This document shows, piece by piece, positions 42,112 through 50,991 of a stretch of 64,000 nucleotides of DNA; the first letter of the stretch is position 1; every line of letters begins with the position of its first letter. The stretch is from NCBI RefSeq assembly GCF_900142775.1, contig NZ_FRCC01000008.1:124001-188000 (forward strand), written 5' to 3'. The stretch is from Flavobacterium flevense. GTDB taxonomy: Bacteria > Bacteroidota > Bacteroidia > Flavobacteriales > Flavobacteriaceae. The notes under the pieces are model-generated. The model saw only the letters and a program-made list of their open reading frames with translations. It had not been told where the DNA came from and made no database searches. The translations under genes and the position numbers were made by a program.

Positions 42112-43011
42112 ATGAAAAAATTTTTACTCTTCACAATAAAAACAATCTTTATAATAATTCTGCTTGCAGTATTGCTGGATTACAGCTATACCTCCATTTA
42201 CTTAAAAAGCAGTAATCGCAACAAAATAGAATATGTTTACAACTCTCAACCACAAAATTACGATGTAGTAATTCTGGGATCTTCACGTGCTAATAACCAT
42301 TTTGTAAGTGAAATGTTTGAACAAAAAGGCTTGAAAACTTATAATTATGGCATGAGTGGGGGACATTTATTTGAAGCTTCTTTAATGTTAAAATTAATGC
42401 TGGAACGTAATTATAAAATAAAGAATATCATTTTAGAAACCGATTTGAATTTGTCCAATGAGCATCAGGCCGAAGGTGTGGCTGCAAGATATTTACCTTA
42501 TTTTCATGTTTCCGAAACAGTAAGAAAACATTTCGAAAAAGAATCTGATTTCAAAGAACTCTATTACATACCTTTTTATCGTTATATAAAATACGAAACG
42601 AGAATTGGCTTTAGAGAAGTATTTTTTGGTTTGATTAATAAAAAATCAAAGTTATTAGATCATGGAGGATATTATTCATTAGGCAATAAAAAAGGGAATA
42701 TGAAAAACGACATCAGCACCTTAAAGCCCTTAAAAAATAAATATTACGAAGAAATCAAGCAACTCTGCAGGCAGCATAATATTAACTTAATTGCAGTAAT
42801 GACGCCCATGTGTGAGAATACCAAAGGGATGAATTATTTCGACAAAGTTAAAAAAAGCTATCCCGAAATTCACAATTATGAAAACACAGTAATTGAAGAT
42901 AAGTATTTCTCTTCCTGTGGGCATATGAATGATGCAGGAGCAAGAATGTTTACAGCTAAAATTATAGAAGATTTTTTTAATAAGCAGTCAAATATCCAAA
43001 CCTCATTTTAA
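42112..43011 (+). CDS. SGNH-like periplasmic acyltransferase partner of the MBOAT
   Basis: Protein of 299 residues with one N-terminal membrane helix (about 3-25) and the rest outside. VVILGSSRANNHF near 54-66 resembles SGNH block I with the nucleophilic serine, YNYGMSGGHLF carries the glycine of block II and GHMNDAGARMF near 270 holds the histidine of block V. The AlgJ/AlgX/DltD-type proteins that pair with MBOATs look like this. It probably receives the acyl group and places it on the exported glycan. The usual Asp two residues before the His is not obvious. Confidence 0.65.
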   Translation: MKKFLLFTIKTIFIIILLAVLLDYSYTSIYLKSSNRNKIEYVYNSQPQNYDVVILGSSRANNHFVSEMFEQKGLKTYNYGMSGGHLFEASLMLKLMLERNYKIKNIILETDLNLSNEHQAEGVAARYLPYFHVSETVRKHFEKESDFKELYYIPFYRYIKYETRIGFREVFFGLINKKSKLLDHGGYYSLGNKKGNMKNDISTLKPLKNKYYEEIKQLCRQHNINLIAVMTPMCENTKGMNYFDKVKKSYPEIHNYENTVIEDKYFSSCGHMNDAGARMFTAKIIEDFFNKQSNIQTSF

Positions 43012-43146
43012 GAATCGAATACTTATAGTCGAATTTTCTTTTGGAAAGAAAAAATTGAGCTGGGTTAAAAGTGAATTTAAAGTTTATTAGCTTAATTCTT
43101 CTTTTACAACTAAGTTTCATATACTTGTTACAGAAAAATAACTCTT

Positions 43147-44298
43147 ATGCATATTGCCTTTTTAACTCCTGAATATCCTCATACTCAAGTAACGCATGCA
43201 GCGGGTATTGGTACCAGTATCAAAAACCTGACTACTGCATTAGTTACTGAAGGAATTGCTGTTACAGTATTCATTTACGGTCAAAAAACTCAGGAAATAA
43301 TTAACGAAAATGGCATTAGCATCCATTTAATTAAAAATAAAAAGTACAGCTTTTTAGGCTGGTATTTTCATCGAAAATATATCGAAAGTTATTGTAATTC
43401 GATCATAAAAAAAGAGAAAGTTGATTTGCTTGAAGCTCCCGACTGGACAGGTATTACAGCTTTTATGAAGTTCAAAATTCCACTGATAATCCGTTTTCAT
43501 GGTAGTGACACTTATTTTTGCCATTTGGAAGAACGTCCACAGAAAATAAAAAATTTTTGGTTCGAAAAGTTAGCAATCTCCGCAGCTGATGCTTTTATAG
43601 CTCCTACCACTTTTGCAGGCGAAGTATCGAAGCAACTTTTTAAAATAAAAAATAAAACGATCCGAACCATACATCACGGACTGGATTTAGCGCAATTTGA
43701 CAACAAAACTCCGGCACAATTTGAGACCGGATTGATACTCTATGTGGGAACAATAATCCGAAAAAAAGGGGTGTTTGAATTACCGGCTATTTTTGCAGCA
43801 GTACGTCAAAAAAATCCAAATGCTCAATTAGTCTTAATAGGTAATGATTCGGCGGATATTCAGACACATTCCTCTTCTACCTGGAATTTAGTAGCAGCAC
43901 TTTTTTCGAGAGATGATATGAAGAACGTAAGCTATTTAGGAAAGAAACCCTATGCAGAAGTGCAGGAGTATATCAAAAAAGCGCATGTTTGCGTGTTTCC
44001 TACCTTTGCTGAAACTTTAGGTATGGTAACTATAGAGGCAATGGCAATGCAAAAAGCGGTTGTGAATTCTAATATTGGCTGGTCAAAAGAATTAATTACA
44101 GATGGTGAAAGTGGCTTTTTAGTGCATCCGACTAATCATCAATTGTATGCAGATAAAATTATTGAGTTGTTACAAAATAATAGTTTATGCCACCAGATAG
44201 GAACGCAGGCGAGGACAAGAATCGAAGCAAAATTTGATATAAAAAATATCGTAAAAGAAAATATCGAATTCTATCAGCAAATGATTAATAAAGAATAA
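43147..44298 (+). CDS. GT4-family glycosyltransferase
   Basis: GT-B transferase of 383 residues. It opens HIAFLTPEYPHTQVTHAAGI with the donor/acceptor glycine loop GIGTSIKNL, IIRFHGSDTYF, a middle TIHHGLDLAQFD and late FPTFAETLGMVTIEAMAMQK near 287-306, which is the E-x7-E motif. A gap of 135 bases precedes it, containing a small AATTTTCTTT/AAAGAAAA hairpin. The stop codon GAATAA is itself the first unit of an eight-copy GAATAAA array. Confidence 0.88.
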   Translation: MHIAFLTPEYPHTQVTHAAGIGTSIKNLTTALVTEGIAVTVFIYGQKTQEIINENGISIHLIKNKKYSFLGWYFHRKYIESYCNSIIKKEKVDLLEAPDWTGITAFMKFKIPLIIRFHGSDTYFCHLEERPQKIKNFWFEKLAISAADAFIAPTTFAGEVSKQLFKIKNKTIRTIHHGLDLAQFDNKTPAQFETGLILYVGTIIRKKGVFELPAIFAAVRQKNPNAQLVLIGNDSADIQTHSSSTWNLVAALFSRDDMKNVSYLGKKPYAEVQEYIKKAHVCVFPTFAETLGMVTIEAMAMQKAVVNSNIGWSKELITDGESGFLVHPTNHQLYADKIIELLQNNSLCHQIGTQARTRIEAKFDIKNIVKENIEFYQQMINKE

Positions 44299-44348
44299 AG
44301 AATAAAGAATAAAGAATAAAGAATAAAGAATAAAGAATAAAGAATAAA
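44293..44348 (+). repeat. Heptamer array (GAATAAA) x8
   Basis: Eight perfect copies of GAATAAA beginning in the last sense codon of the GT4 gene and ending 31 bases before the next ATG. Unit and copy number are the same as at 17347-17402, and both start at a gene's stop codon. Confidence 0.95.
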
Positions 44349-44379
44349 TTGCAACTAAAAAACAAAGGACTAATCCATT

Positions 44380-45927
44380 ATGATTGTAGTTTACCATAAA
44401 AGCAATAAAATTCTGAAAGTGATGAGGAATCAGGAAGATTTATCTTTTTCATCTGATACTATTGCATCGGTTTTGCTAAGACTTTCTCAGTCTTTTCCTC
44501 AGGATTGGCTGGTATGGTGTCATTTGGACTTACACCCCTATTTAGATTTGTCTAATTTTGAATCCATTTTTCATCATCATAAAATCATGGCTTCTTACAG
44601 TAATGGCACACGCAATTATATTCCGGATGCTATTGGTTATGTTGAAGAATCTCCTTTTATTAAAGTAAATAAAAAAGTAAGTTATCCCACATGGCTCATG
44701 AGTAGTGATGCTGGCGGAATTTATGCTTCGGTTCTAAATAGTTTGGGGAGCAAAATAAAGCCGGAAGCTAATTTTGAATATTTTTTGAATTCTGTGGCCA
44801 AATCAGGAATGCCGGAAGGGCTTTTTTGTTATTCAGAACCACGGCTGTTAAAACACAATCAACAAGAAATACAACGTAAATGGGCAAACAATTATAGCTT
44901 GTTTCGTTTTGTAAAACAGCATTACAAAAAACGCTGGTTGCTGTTGTTGTTTCTAAATCTGTTCCTTTTTGAAAAACGATTTCTAATACTTCCTTTGGGC
45001 TATACTCTGTTTTTTAGAAGCAGAAAAAAAATCAAATTAAATTTAGATGTTGTTAAGGTACATTCGACATTAAAAATTACAGATAAAAAGACAATTGATG
45101 TAATTATTCCCACCATTGGAAGAAAAAAATACCTCTATGATGTTTTACAAGATTTAGCGAAACAAACGCATTTGCCCGAAAAGGTCATCATTGTAGAGCA
45201 AAATCCTTTAGCAGAAAGTATTTCCGAATTAGATTATCTTACAACGGAAACCTGGCCGTTTACCATTAAACATATCTTTACCCATCAGGCAGGAGCCTGT
45301 AATGCCCGTAATGTAGCATTGGCTGAAGTTGAAAGTGAATGGGTGTTTTTAGCAGATGATGATATTAGGTTTGATATTGATTTTTTTAAAAAAGTAATTA
45401 ATAAGATAAATAAATACGGAATTTCAGTTTTGACTACTTCTTGTTTGCAACCTGATGAAATTCAACACTATAAAATGGTTCATCAGTCTGGGATTTTTGG
45501 TTCAGGGAATAGTTTTGTTAAAGCAACTTCTTTGTCAGCCGTAAGTTTTGATAAAGCATTGGAGTTTGGTTATGGTGAGGATACTGATTTTGGGTTGCAG
45601 CTGCGCAATCAGGGATTTGATGTGATTTATTTCCCTGATTTAAGAATCACTCATCTAAAGGCACCCATGGGCGGTTTCAGAATCAAAATTAAAAAACAAT
45701 GGGAGGATGATGCGATTCAGCCGAAACCATCACCAACTATTTTGTATGTATTGCAAAAGCATTATACAGCCCCACAATTAAGAAGTTATAAATTAGTATT
45801 GTTTTTAAAATTATTAAAACACGAATCTTTAGCCAATTATTTTATTTTTTATAAAAACTTTCAAAAAAAATGGGATAGGAGTGTTTACTGGGTAGATAAA
45901 ATAACAAAAAAGCAAAATGAAAGTTAA
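44380..45927 (+). CDS. GT2 glycosyltransferase with a ~230-residue N-terminal extra domain
   Basis: Protein of 515 residues. The C-terminal half from about residue 240 is a GT-A transferase: IDVIIPTIGRKKYLYDVLQD, AGACNARNVALAEVES, metal-binding FLADDDIRFD near 325-334 and GYGEDTDFGLQLRNQG. The N-terminal 230 residues (VVWCHLDLHPYLD-type segments, MSSDAGGIY, FEYFLNSVAKSGMPEG) match nothing I recognise. A hydrophobic stretch near 185-210 links the two. The N-terminal part may be a second transferase or acceptor-binding domain. Confidence 0.75.
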   Translation: MIVVYHKSNKILKVMRNQEDLSFSSDTIASVLLRLSQSFPQDWLVWCHLDLHPYLDLSNFESIFHHHKIMASYSNGTRNYIPDAIGYVEESPFIKVNKKVSYPTWLMSSDAGGIYASVLNSLGSKIKPEANFEYFLNSVAKSGMPEGLFCYSEPRLLKHNQQEIQRKWANNYSLFRFVKQHYKKRWLLLLFLNLFLFEKRFLILPLGYTLFFRSRKKIKLNLDVVKVHSTLKITDKKTIDVIIPTIGRKKYLYDVLQDLAKQTHLPEKVIIVEQNPLAESISELDYLTTETWPFTIKHIFTHQAGACNARNVALAEVESEWVFLADDDIRFDIDFFKKVINKINKYGISVLTTSCLQPDEIQHYKMVHQSGIFGSGNSFVKATSLSAVSFDKALEFGYGEDTDFGLQLRNQGFDVIYFPDLRITHLKAPMGGFRIKIKKQWEDDAIQPKPSPTILYVLQKHYTAPQLRSYKLVLFLKLLKHESLANYFIFYKNFQKKWDRSVYWVDKITKKQNES

Positions 45928-46774
45928 GTATGTTTTTGATAAAATAAGTAAAAGATTTATAAGTTTTAAACATCATCCACTTACAAAGCAGAATCCTTCA
46001 AAAGCTTTATTTAGATATGTTAAGTTTAATTTTATTCAATATATATACAATAAACCAAGAGTTTACGATTGGATCGATGGACTAAAATTTTATGCACAAA
46101 AAGGTGATGCCGGCATTGTAGCGAATATATATTTTAGACTTTTTGATTATGAAGAATCAATGTTTTTGATTCATAATTTAAAAGAAAATGAATTATTTGT
46201 AGATATTGGAGCCAATGTTGGGCATTTTTCATTATTAGCTGCAGGAATTTGTAAAGCTCAGGTTATTGCTTTTGAACCTATTCCTTTAACTTTTAATAAA
46301 TTAAAGAAAAATATAGATTTAAATAAATTATCAGAAAAAGTTAGTCTTTTTAAAATTGGTATTGGAGAAGAAAACTCCCTTTTAAATTTTACAACAACAA
46401 AAGATGTGATGAATGGTGTTGCAATGGAATATGAAACAGAGGTAGTAAGTGTTGAAGTAAAAAAATTAGATGATATTCCAACAGTTAAAAATGCGACTTT
46501 TTTAAAAATAGATGTAGAAGGATATGAATTTTTTGTCCTTAAAGGAGCATCAAAAGTATTAAAAAGTGAGGAACTGAAATTTATAATAATCGAGTTAAAT
46601 TTTTCCACCTTGAAATTTGGACATACAAGTGAAGAAATTTTTAGATATTTATCATCATTTGGTTTTATCCCTATTTCTTATGATACTAAAAATAAAGAAA
46701 TGATACGGTTAGAAAGTTTTAATTCAAATAAATTCAATACTATTTTTGTTAAGAAAGATTTTTTTAAATGCTAA
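45917..46774 (+). CDS. FkbM-family SAM methyltransferase
   Basis: Protein of 285 residues with SAM motif I FVDIGANVGHFSLLAAG near 94-110, VIAFEPIPLTFNKLKKN and the FkbM signature FLKIDVEGYEFFVLKGA near 195-211. FkbM methyltransferases commonly O-methylate sugars. It overlaps the upstream transferase by 11 bases and the downstream gene by 7. It is more AT-rich than its neighbours, so it may have arrived separately. Confidence 0.85.
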   Translation: MKVKYVFDKISKRFISFKHHPLTKQNPSKALFRYVKFNFIQYIYNKPRVYDWIDGLKFYAQKGDAGIVANIYFRLFDYEESMFLIHNLKENELFVDIGANVGHFSLLAAGICKAQVIAFEPIPLTFNKLKKNIDLNKLSEKVSLFKIGIGEENSLLNFTTTKDVMNGVAMEYETEVVSVEVKKLDDIPTVKNATFLKIDVEGYEFFVLKGASKVLKSEELKFIIIELNFSTLKFGHTSEEIFRYLSSFGFIPISYDTKNKEMIRLESFNSNKFNTIFVKKDFFKC

Positions 46775-47790
46775 AACTCTACACAGATCAAAACTATCTA
46801 ATTCCTGAAAACAGAAGAATTGTTTTTCCTTTGCTATTTGATTTATGGTATTCGCCAAACCAAAATCTGTTAGAAAAATATGAGCTAGTTACAGATATCG
46901 AAGATGCAGATATAGTAATTGTCCCAGTTGATATAGCTTTTTTTCATCGAAATAATAAACATCAAGAATTAAATAATTTTATAACAGGAGCATTGAATCA
47001 TAATAAAAAAGTATGGCAATACTCAGCAGGAGATTATGGCAAAACCAGTGATAATGCAGTTTATACCTTTAGGTTAGGAGGTTTCGATTCAAAACTGAAT
47101 GCTAATACTTTTATCCTGCCTTCATTTATTACAGATCCCTATACAAAAATCCCACAAAGTTTTAGTTCGTTGGTTAAGGAAGAACAGCCTCGAATAGGCT
47201 TTGTAGGGCATGCTTCTAATGGATGGAGTAAAAAAATAAAAGAATATTTAGGTTATATCATCTATAATTACAAGCGTTGGACTAAGAAAGTCGATACCGA
47301 TTACCAACCTTTTTATCCTTCTGCTATAAAACGTTTTCGGTTGTTGTCAGTATTACAAAAAAGCCCTGATGTACAAACCGATTTTATTTTCAGAAAGCAA
47401 TACAGAGCAGGTTCTAAAACTGAGGAAGAAAAGAATAAAACAGCAATAGTCTTTCTGGAAAATATAGCACGCAATCCTTATACTTTTTGTATGCGAGGAG
47501 CGGGAAATTTTTCGGTTCGGTTTTATGAAACATTAGCAATGGGACGTATTCCTTTAGTTGTGGATACCGATTTTAGATTACCTTTAGACAAAAATATTAA
47601 CTGGTCTCAGCATTGTATCATTGCTAAAGAACAGCAGATAGAAAAAGCTTTAATCGACTTTCATCAAAAAATCAGTGCCGAAGATTTTGAATTCATGCAG
47701 CAAAATAACCGAAAATTATGGCAAATTTATTTAGAGAGAGAAGCCTACTTTTTAAAAATCTATTCCATTTTTAATACAGCATCCGAATGA
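46768..47790 (+). CDS. Exostosin-like (GT47-type) glycosyltransferase
   Basis: Protein of 340 residues with the exostosin pattern in its second half: CMRGAGNFSVRFYETLAMGR near 242-261 followed by IPLVVDTDFRLPLDKNINW, the donor-binding segment of GT47-like GT-B enzymes. The first half has IADADIVIVPVDIAFF-like strands and WQYSAGDYG. Bacterial homologues are found in polysaccharide clusters. Overlaps both neighbours by 4-7 bases. Confidence 0.75.
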   Translation: MLKLYTDQNYLIPENRRIVFPLLFDLWYSPNQNLLEKYELVTDIEDADIVIVPVDIAFFHRNNKHQELNNFITGALNHNKKVWQYSAGDYGKTSDNAVYTFRLGGFDSKLNANTFILPSFITDPYTKIPQSFSSLVKEEQPRIGFVGHASNGWSKKIKEYLGYIIYNYKRWTKKVDTDYQPFYPSAIKRFRLLSVLQKSPDVQTDFIFRKQYRAGSKTEEEKNKTAIVFLENIARNPYTFCMRGAGNFSVRFYETLAMGRIPLVVDTDFRLPLDKNINWSQHCIIAKEQQIEKALIDFHQKISAEDFEFMQQNNRKLWQIYLEREAYFLKIYSIFNTASE

Positions 47791-48788
47791 GATTTTCGTT
47801 AATTATCTGTACCTATATGCGTCCCGAATCTTTACTTCGATTGTTACAATCGGTTCAGGAGCAAACACTTTATCCCAATGAAATTTTAATCGTTGATGGT
47901 TCAATAAATAACGATACAACACTAGTTTTAGAACAGAATAGATTTCAAAATTTATATTATTTTTTGGTTTCGAAAGAAAATAGAGGTTTGACTAAACAAC
48001 GAAATTTTGGAATAACTAAGGTAGCTGATTCTTCTGAAATTGTTTGCTTTCTGGATGACGATACAGTTTTAGAAACAGATTATTTTGAAGAAATTATAAA
48101 AACTTTTAAAATAAAAAATGAAGCTATAGGTGTTGGAGGCATAGCTATTAATGGATACAAATGGAAGTTACAGAATCCAACTGTTTTATATAATAAAAAT
48201 CGATACTATTGTTTTGAAAACCATGTATACAAAGAAGGGTTACGTAATGTTGTCCGAAATTATTTGGGTTTAGCATCAAATCTTCCCTCTGGACGAATGC
48301 CTGACTTTTCACACGGAAGAACCTCTGGTTTTCCTATGACAGGAAAGACATACGAAGTCGATTTGTTAATAGGAATGTCTATGGCATTTAGGAAATCAGT
48401 TTTTAAAAATATTCAATTTTCTAAATTTTTTGAAGGCTATGGTCTATATGAAGATGCAGATTTTTCTTTAAGAGCTTTAAGTTTTGGGAAAAATTATTGC
48501 AATACGAACGCGCAACTTTCTCATTTTCATGCAGCATCAGGAAGACCTAATCAGTATCAGTATGGGAAAATGGTTGTTAGAAATGGATGGTATGTGTGGC
48601 GGGTTAAAAATCCCAATCCGGTATTAAAAGATAAAATTAAGTGGTACGCTATTACACTACTTTTGACAATCATCCGATTTAGTAATATATTTACAGGAAT
48701 TGATAAAATGAAAGCGTTTACAGAAGCGTTAGGAAGAACTATTGGTGTAATGAGTTTGTTTTTTAGTAAACCAAAGGTTAAAGAATGA
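47787..48788 (+). CDS. GT2-family glycosyltransferase
   Basis: GT-A transferase of 333 residues: FSLIICTYMRPESLLRLLQS, VDGSINNDT near 36-44, metal-binding FLDDDTVLE near 91-99 and EGYGLYEDADFSLRALSFG near 212-230. The C-terminal 60 residues include a hydrophobic segment. The ATGA start overlaps the previous stop by four bases, and the same overlap links it to the next gene, showing tight translational coupling. Confidence 0.88.
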   Translation: MRFSLIICTYMRPESLLRLLQSVQEQTLYPNEILIVDGSINNDTTLVLEQNRFQNLYYFLVSKENRGLTKQRNFGITKVADSSEIVCFLDDDTVLETDYFEEIIKTFKIKNEAIGVGGIAINGYKWKLQNPTVLYNKNRYYCFENHVYKEGLRNVVRNYLGLASNLPSGRMPDFSHGRTSGFPMTGKTYEVDLLIGMSMAFRKSVFKNIQFSKFFEGYGLYEDADFSLRALSFGKNYCNTNAQLSHFHAASGRPNQYQYGKMVVRNGWYVWRVKNPNPVLKDKIKWYAITLLLTIIRFSNIFTGIDKMKAFTEALGRTIGVMSLFFSKPKVKE

Positions 48789-49906
48789 AAATTGCAATTA
48801 TTACCCATGTTGTACATACTAAGAGCGATAACAGGTATTTTGCTTATGCACCTTATGTGCGCGAAATGAACATGTGGTTGAAATATGCGGATGAGTTAAT
48901 CGTGGTAGCCCCAATAATTCCTGATGCATCAACTGCAATTGATGATTTTTACAAACACCAGAATATTGATTTTAGAAAGGTTTCTAATTTTAGCATGACG
49001 AGTTTTAAAAACGGATTAGCTGCTGTTTTTAAATTTCCTAAAATTATTTTCGAAATTTTCAAAGCCATGCAACAAGCTGATCATATTCATCTTAGATGTC
49101 CCGGAAACATGGGATTACTGGCTTGCATCCTACAAATATTTTTCCCATCTAAACCCAAGACAGCTAAATATGCCGGAAATTGGGATCCAAAAGCAAAACA
49201 ACCATGGAGCTATAAGTTACAAAAATGGATTTTGAACAACACTTTCCTTACTCGAAATATGACGGTCTTAGTATATGGAGAATGGAAAAATCAGTCTGAA
49301 AATATAAAGCCTTTTTTTACAGCCACTTATTCAGAAAAAGAAAAAGAAGCCATTCAAAAAACAATACATCCGGAAGAAACAATCAGGATGTTATTTATAG
49401 GGAGCTTAGTAGAGGGTAAAAATCCCATGTATGCCATACAATTATTGGAACAAATAAAAAAAAGCAACCAATATATAGTTTTAGAAATCTATGGAGAAGG
49501 AAAACTTCGGCAAGAATTAGAAAACTATATTGAAGTCAATAATTTGAAAGAAGATATTATTTTACACGGCAATCAAAATCAGGACATTATTAAAAAAGCC
49601 TACCAGCAAAGTCATTTTGTTGTTTTGCCCTCTAAAAGTGAAGGTTGGCCAAAGGCAATTGCCGAAGGAATGTTCTGGGGCTGCGTACCGCTGGCAACAG
49701 CAGTTTCCTGTGTTCCGGATATGTTAGCACAGGGAAAACGGGGCATTTTTCTTCAAATGGAGGTTGAAAAAGATGCGGCTACTGTAAATAATTTAATTAA
49801 TAATCCGGCTGATTTTGAAAAGAAAAGCAGTGCAGCATTACAATGGTCTCAAAAATATACCTTAGATTATTTTGAAGCAGAAATCCAAAAATTACTGCAA
49901 CCATGA
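48785..49906 (+). CDS. GT4-family glycosyltransferase
   Basis: GT-B transferase of 373 residues: N-terminal KIAIITHVVHTKSDNRYFAY, IHLRCPGNMGLLA, AKYAGNWDPKAKQPWSYKLQ; C-terminal FIGSLVEGKNPMYAIQLLEQ and SKSEGWPKAIAEGMFWGCVP as the E-x7-E-like donor site. Four-base ATGA overlaps on both sides place it in the same operon as the O-antigen ligase-type gene. Confidence 0.85.
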   Translation: MKIAIITHVVHTKSDNRYFAYAPYVREMNMWLKYADELIVVAPIIPDASTAIDDFYKHQNIDFRKVSNFSMTSFKNGLAAVFKFPKIIFEIFKAMQQADHIHLRCPGNMGLLACILQIFFPSKPKTAKYAGNWDPKAKQPWSYKLQKWILNNTFLTRNMTVLVYGEWKNQSENIKPFFTATYSEKEKEAIQKTIHPEETIRMLFIGSLVEGKNPMYAIQLLEQIKKSNQYIVLEIYGEGKLRQELENYIEVNNLKEDIILHGNQNQDIIKKAYQQSHFVVLPSKSEGWPKAIAEGMFWGCVPLATAVSCVPDMLAQGKRGIFLQMEVEKDAATVNNLINNPADFEKKSSAALQWSQKYTLDYFEAEIQKLLQP

Positions 49907-50991
49907 GAGTAGTGCAACTGATAGATTCCTTAGAAGCAGGTGGTGCCGAACGCATGGCGGTAAATTATGCCAATGCACTTGCTGACGAAATAGCATTTTC
50001 TGCCTTAGTGACAACCCGTAAAGAAGGAATTCTGAAAAAGCAAATAAGTAATAAAACCAACTATTTGTTTTTAAATAAAAAAAGCAAGGTAGATATAAAA
50101 GCAGTTTTTAAACTCCGAAAATATCTGCTTAAAAATAAAGTACAAATCATTCAGGCACATAGTTCTTCTTTCTTTTTAGCAGTTTTAGTCAAATTAAGTT
50201 TGCCTAGGGTAAAAATAATATGGCACGATCATTATGGGAATAGTGAGTTTTTAGAGAAAAGACCCAAAGCTTTTCTGTTGTTGGCTAAGTATTTTTTTAG
50301 TGGTATAATTGCAGTGAACGAAAAACTTAAAACCTGGTCACACGAACAATTGCATTTTAAAAATGTAATTTATTTACCTAATTTCGCTCTTATTGAAAAA
50401 GGAGTAGGATATCAGCAGACTATTTTGGCAGGACAAGTTGGAAAACGTATTGTATGTCTGGCCAATTTGCGTCCGCAAAAAAATCATTTTTTGTTAACAG
50501 CAGTGGCTTCTATGTTGAAAGAATCGCATCCGGAATGGAGTTTCCATCTGATAGGTAAAAATTTTCAGGATTCCCATGCACATAGGCTGAAAGAAAATAT
50601 CAAACAACAGCAATTAGAAAACCATGTTTTTTTATACGATTCCTGTTCAGATATTGCAGGAGTTTTAGAACAGGTGCAAATAGGGATTTTAACTTCTGAT
50701 TCTGAAGGATTGCCGGTAGCTTTATTAGAATATGGACTCCATAAAAAGGCAGTAGTGCTTACGGATGTTGGTCAGGTTGCTGCAGTGATAGAAAACAATA
50801 ATAACGGTTTTTTAGTCCCGTCAAACGATGTTATGCTGTTTTACAACCGATTAGTTGAATTGATAGAAAACGAGACGCTCCAGGAAACTTTTGCTAAACA
50901 GCTTCACGAGAAGGTTATGAAACATTTTTCGTCAAAAGCAGTTATTGGAAAATACCAGCATTGGATAAGAACAACAATTACAAATGAATAA
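49903..50991 (+). CDS. GT4-family glycosyltransferase
   Basis: GT-B transferase of 362 residues: VVQLIDSLEAGGAERMAVNY at 3-22 with the typical GGAER loop, IIQAHSSSFFLAVL, ANLRPQKNHFLLTAVASML and LTSDSEGLPVALLEYGLHKK near 257-276 as the donor motif. The GGAER start is common in transferases that act late in lipid-linked glycan assembly. It overlaps its neighbours by 4 and 8 bases. Confidence 0.88.
   Translation: MRVVQLIDSLEAGGAERMAVNYANALADEIAFSALVTTRKEGILKKQISNKTNYLFLNKKSKVDIKAVFKLRKYLLKNKVQIIQAHSSSFFLAVLVKLSLPRVKIIWHDHYGNSEFLEKRPKAFLLLAKYFFSGIIAVNEKLKTWSHEQLHFKNVIYLPNFALIEKGVGYQQTILAGQVGKRIVCLANLRPQKNHFLLTAVASMLKESHPEWSFHLIGKNFQDSHAHRLKENIKQQQLENHVFLYDSCSDIAGVLEQVQIGILTSDSEGLPVALLEYGLHKKAVVLTDVGQVAAVIENNNNGFLVPSNDVMLFYNRLVELIENETLQETFAKQLHEKVMKHFSSKAVIGKYQHWIRTTITNE

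Noticed and set aside
43040-43066. Hairpin AATTTTCTTT-TGG-AAAGAAAAAATT as terminator of the SGNH gene
   Set aside because: The stem is short and almost only A and T, with no run of T behind it, so it cannot be called a terminator with confidence.
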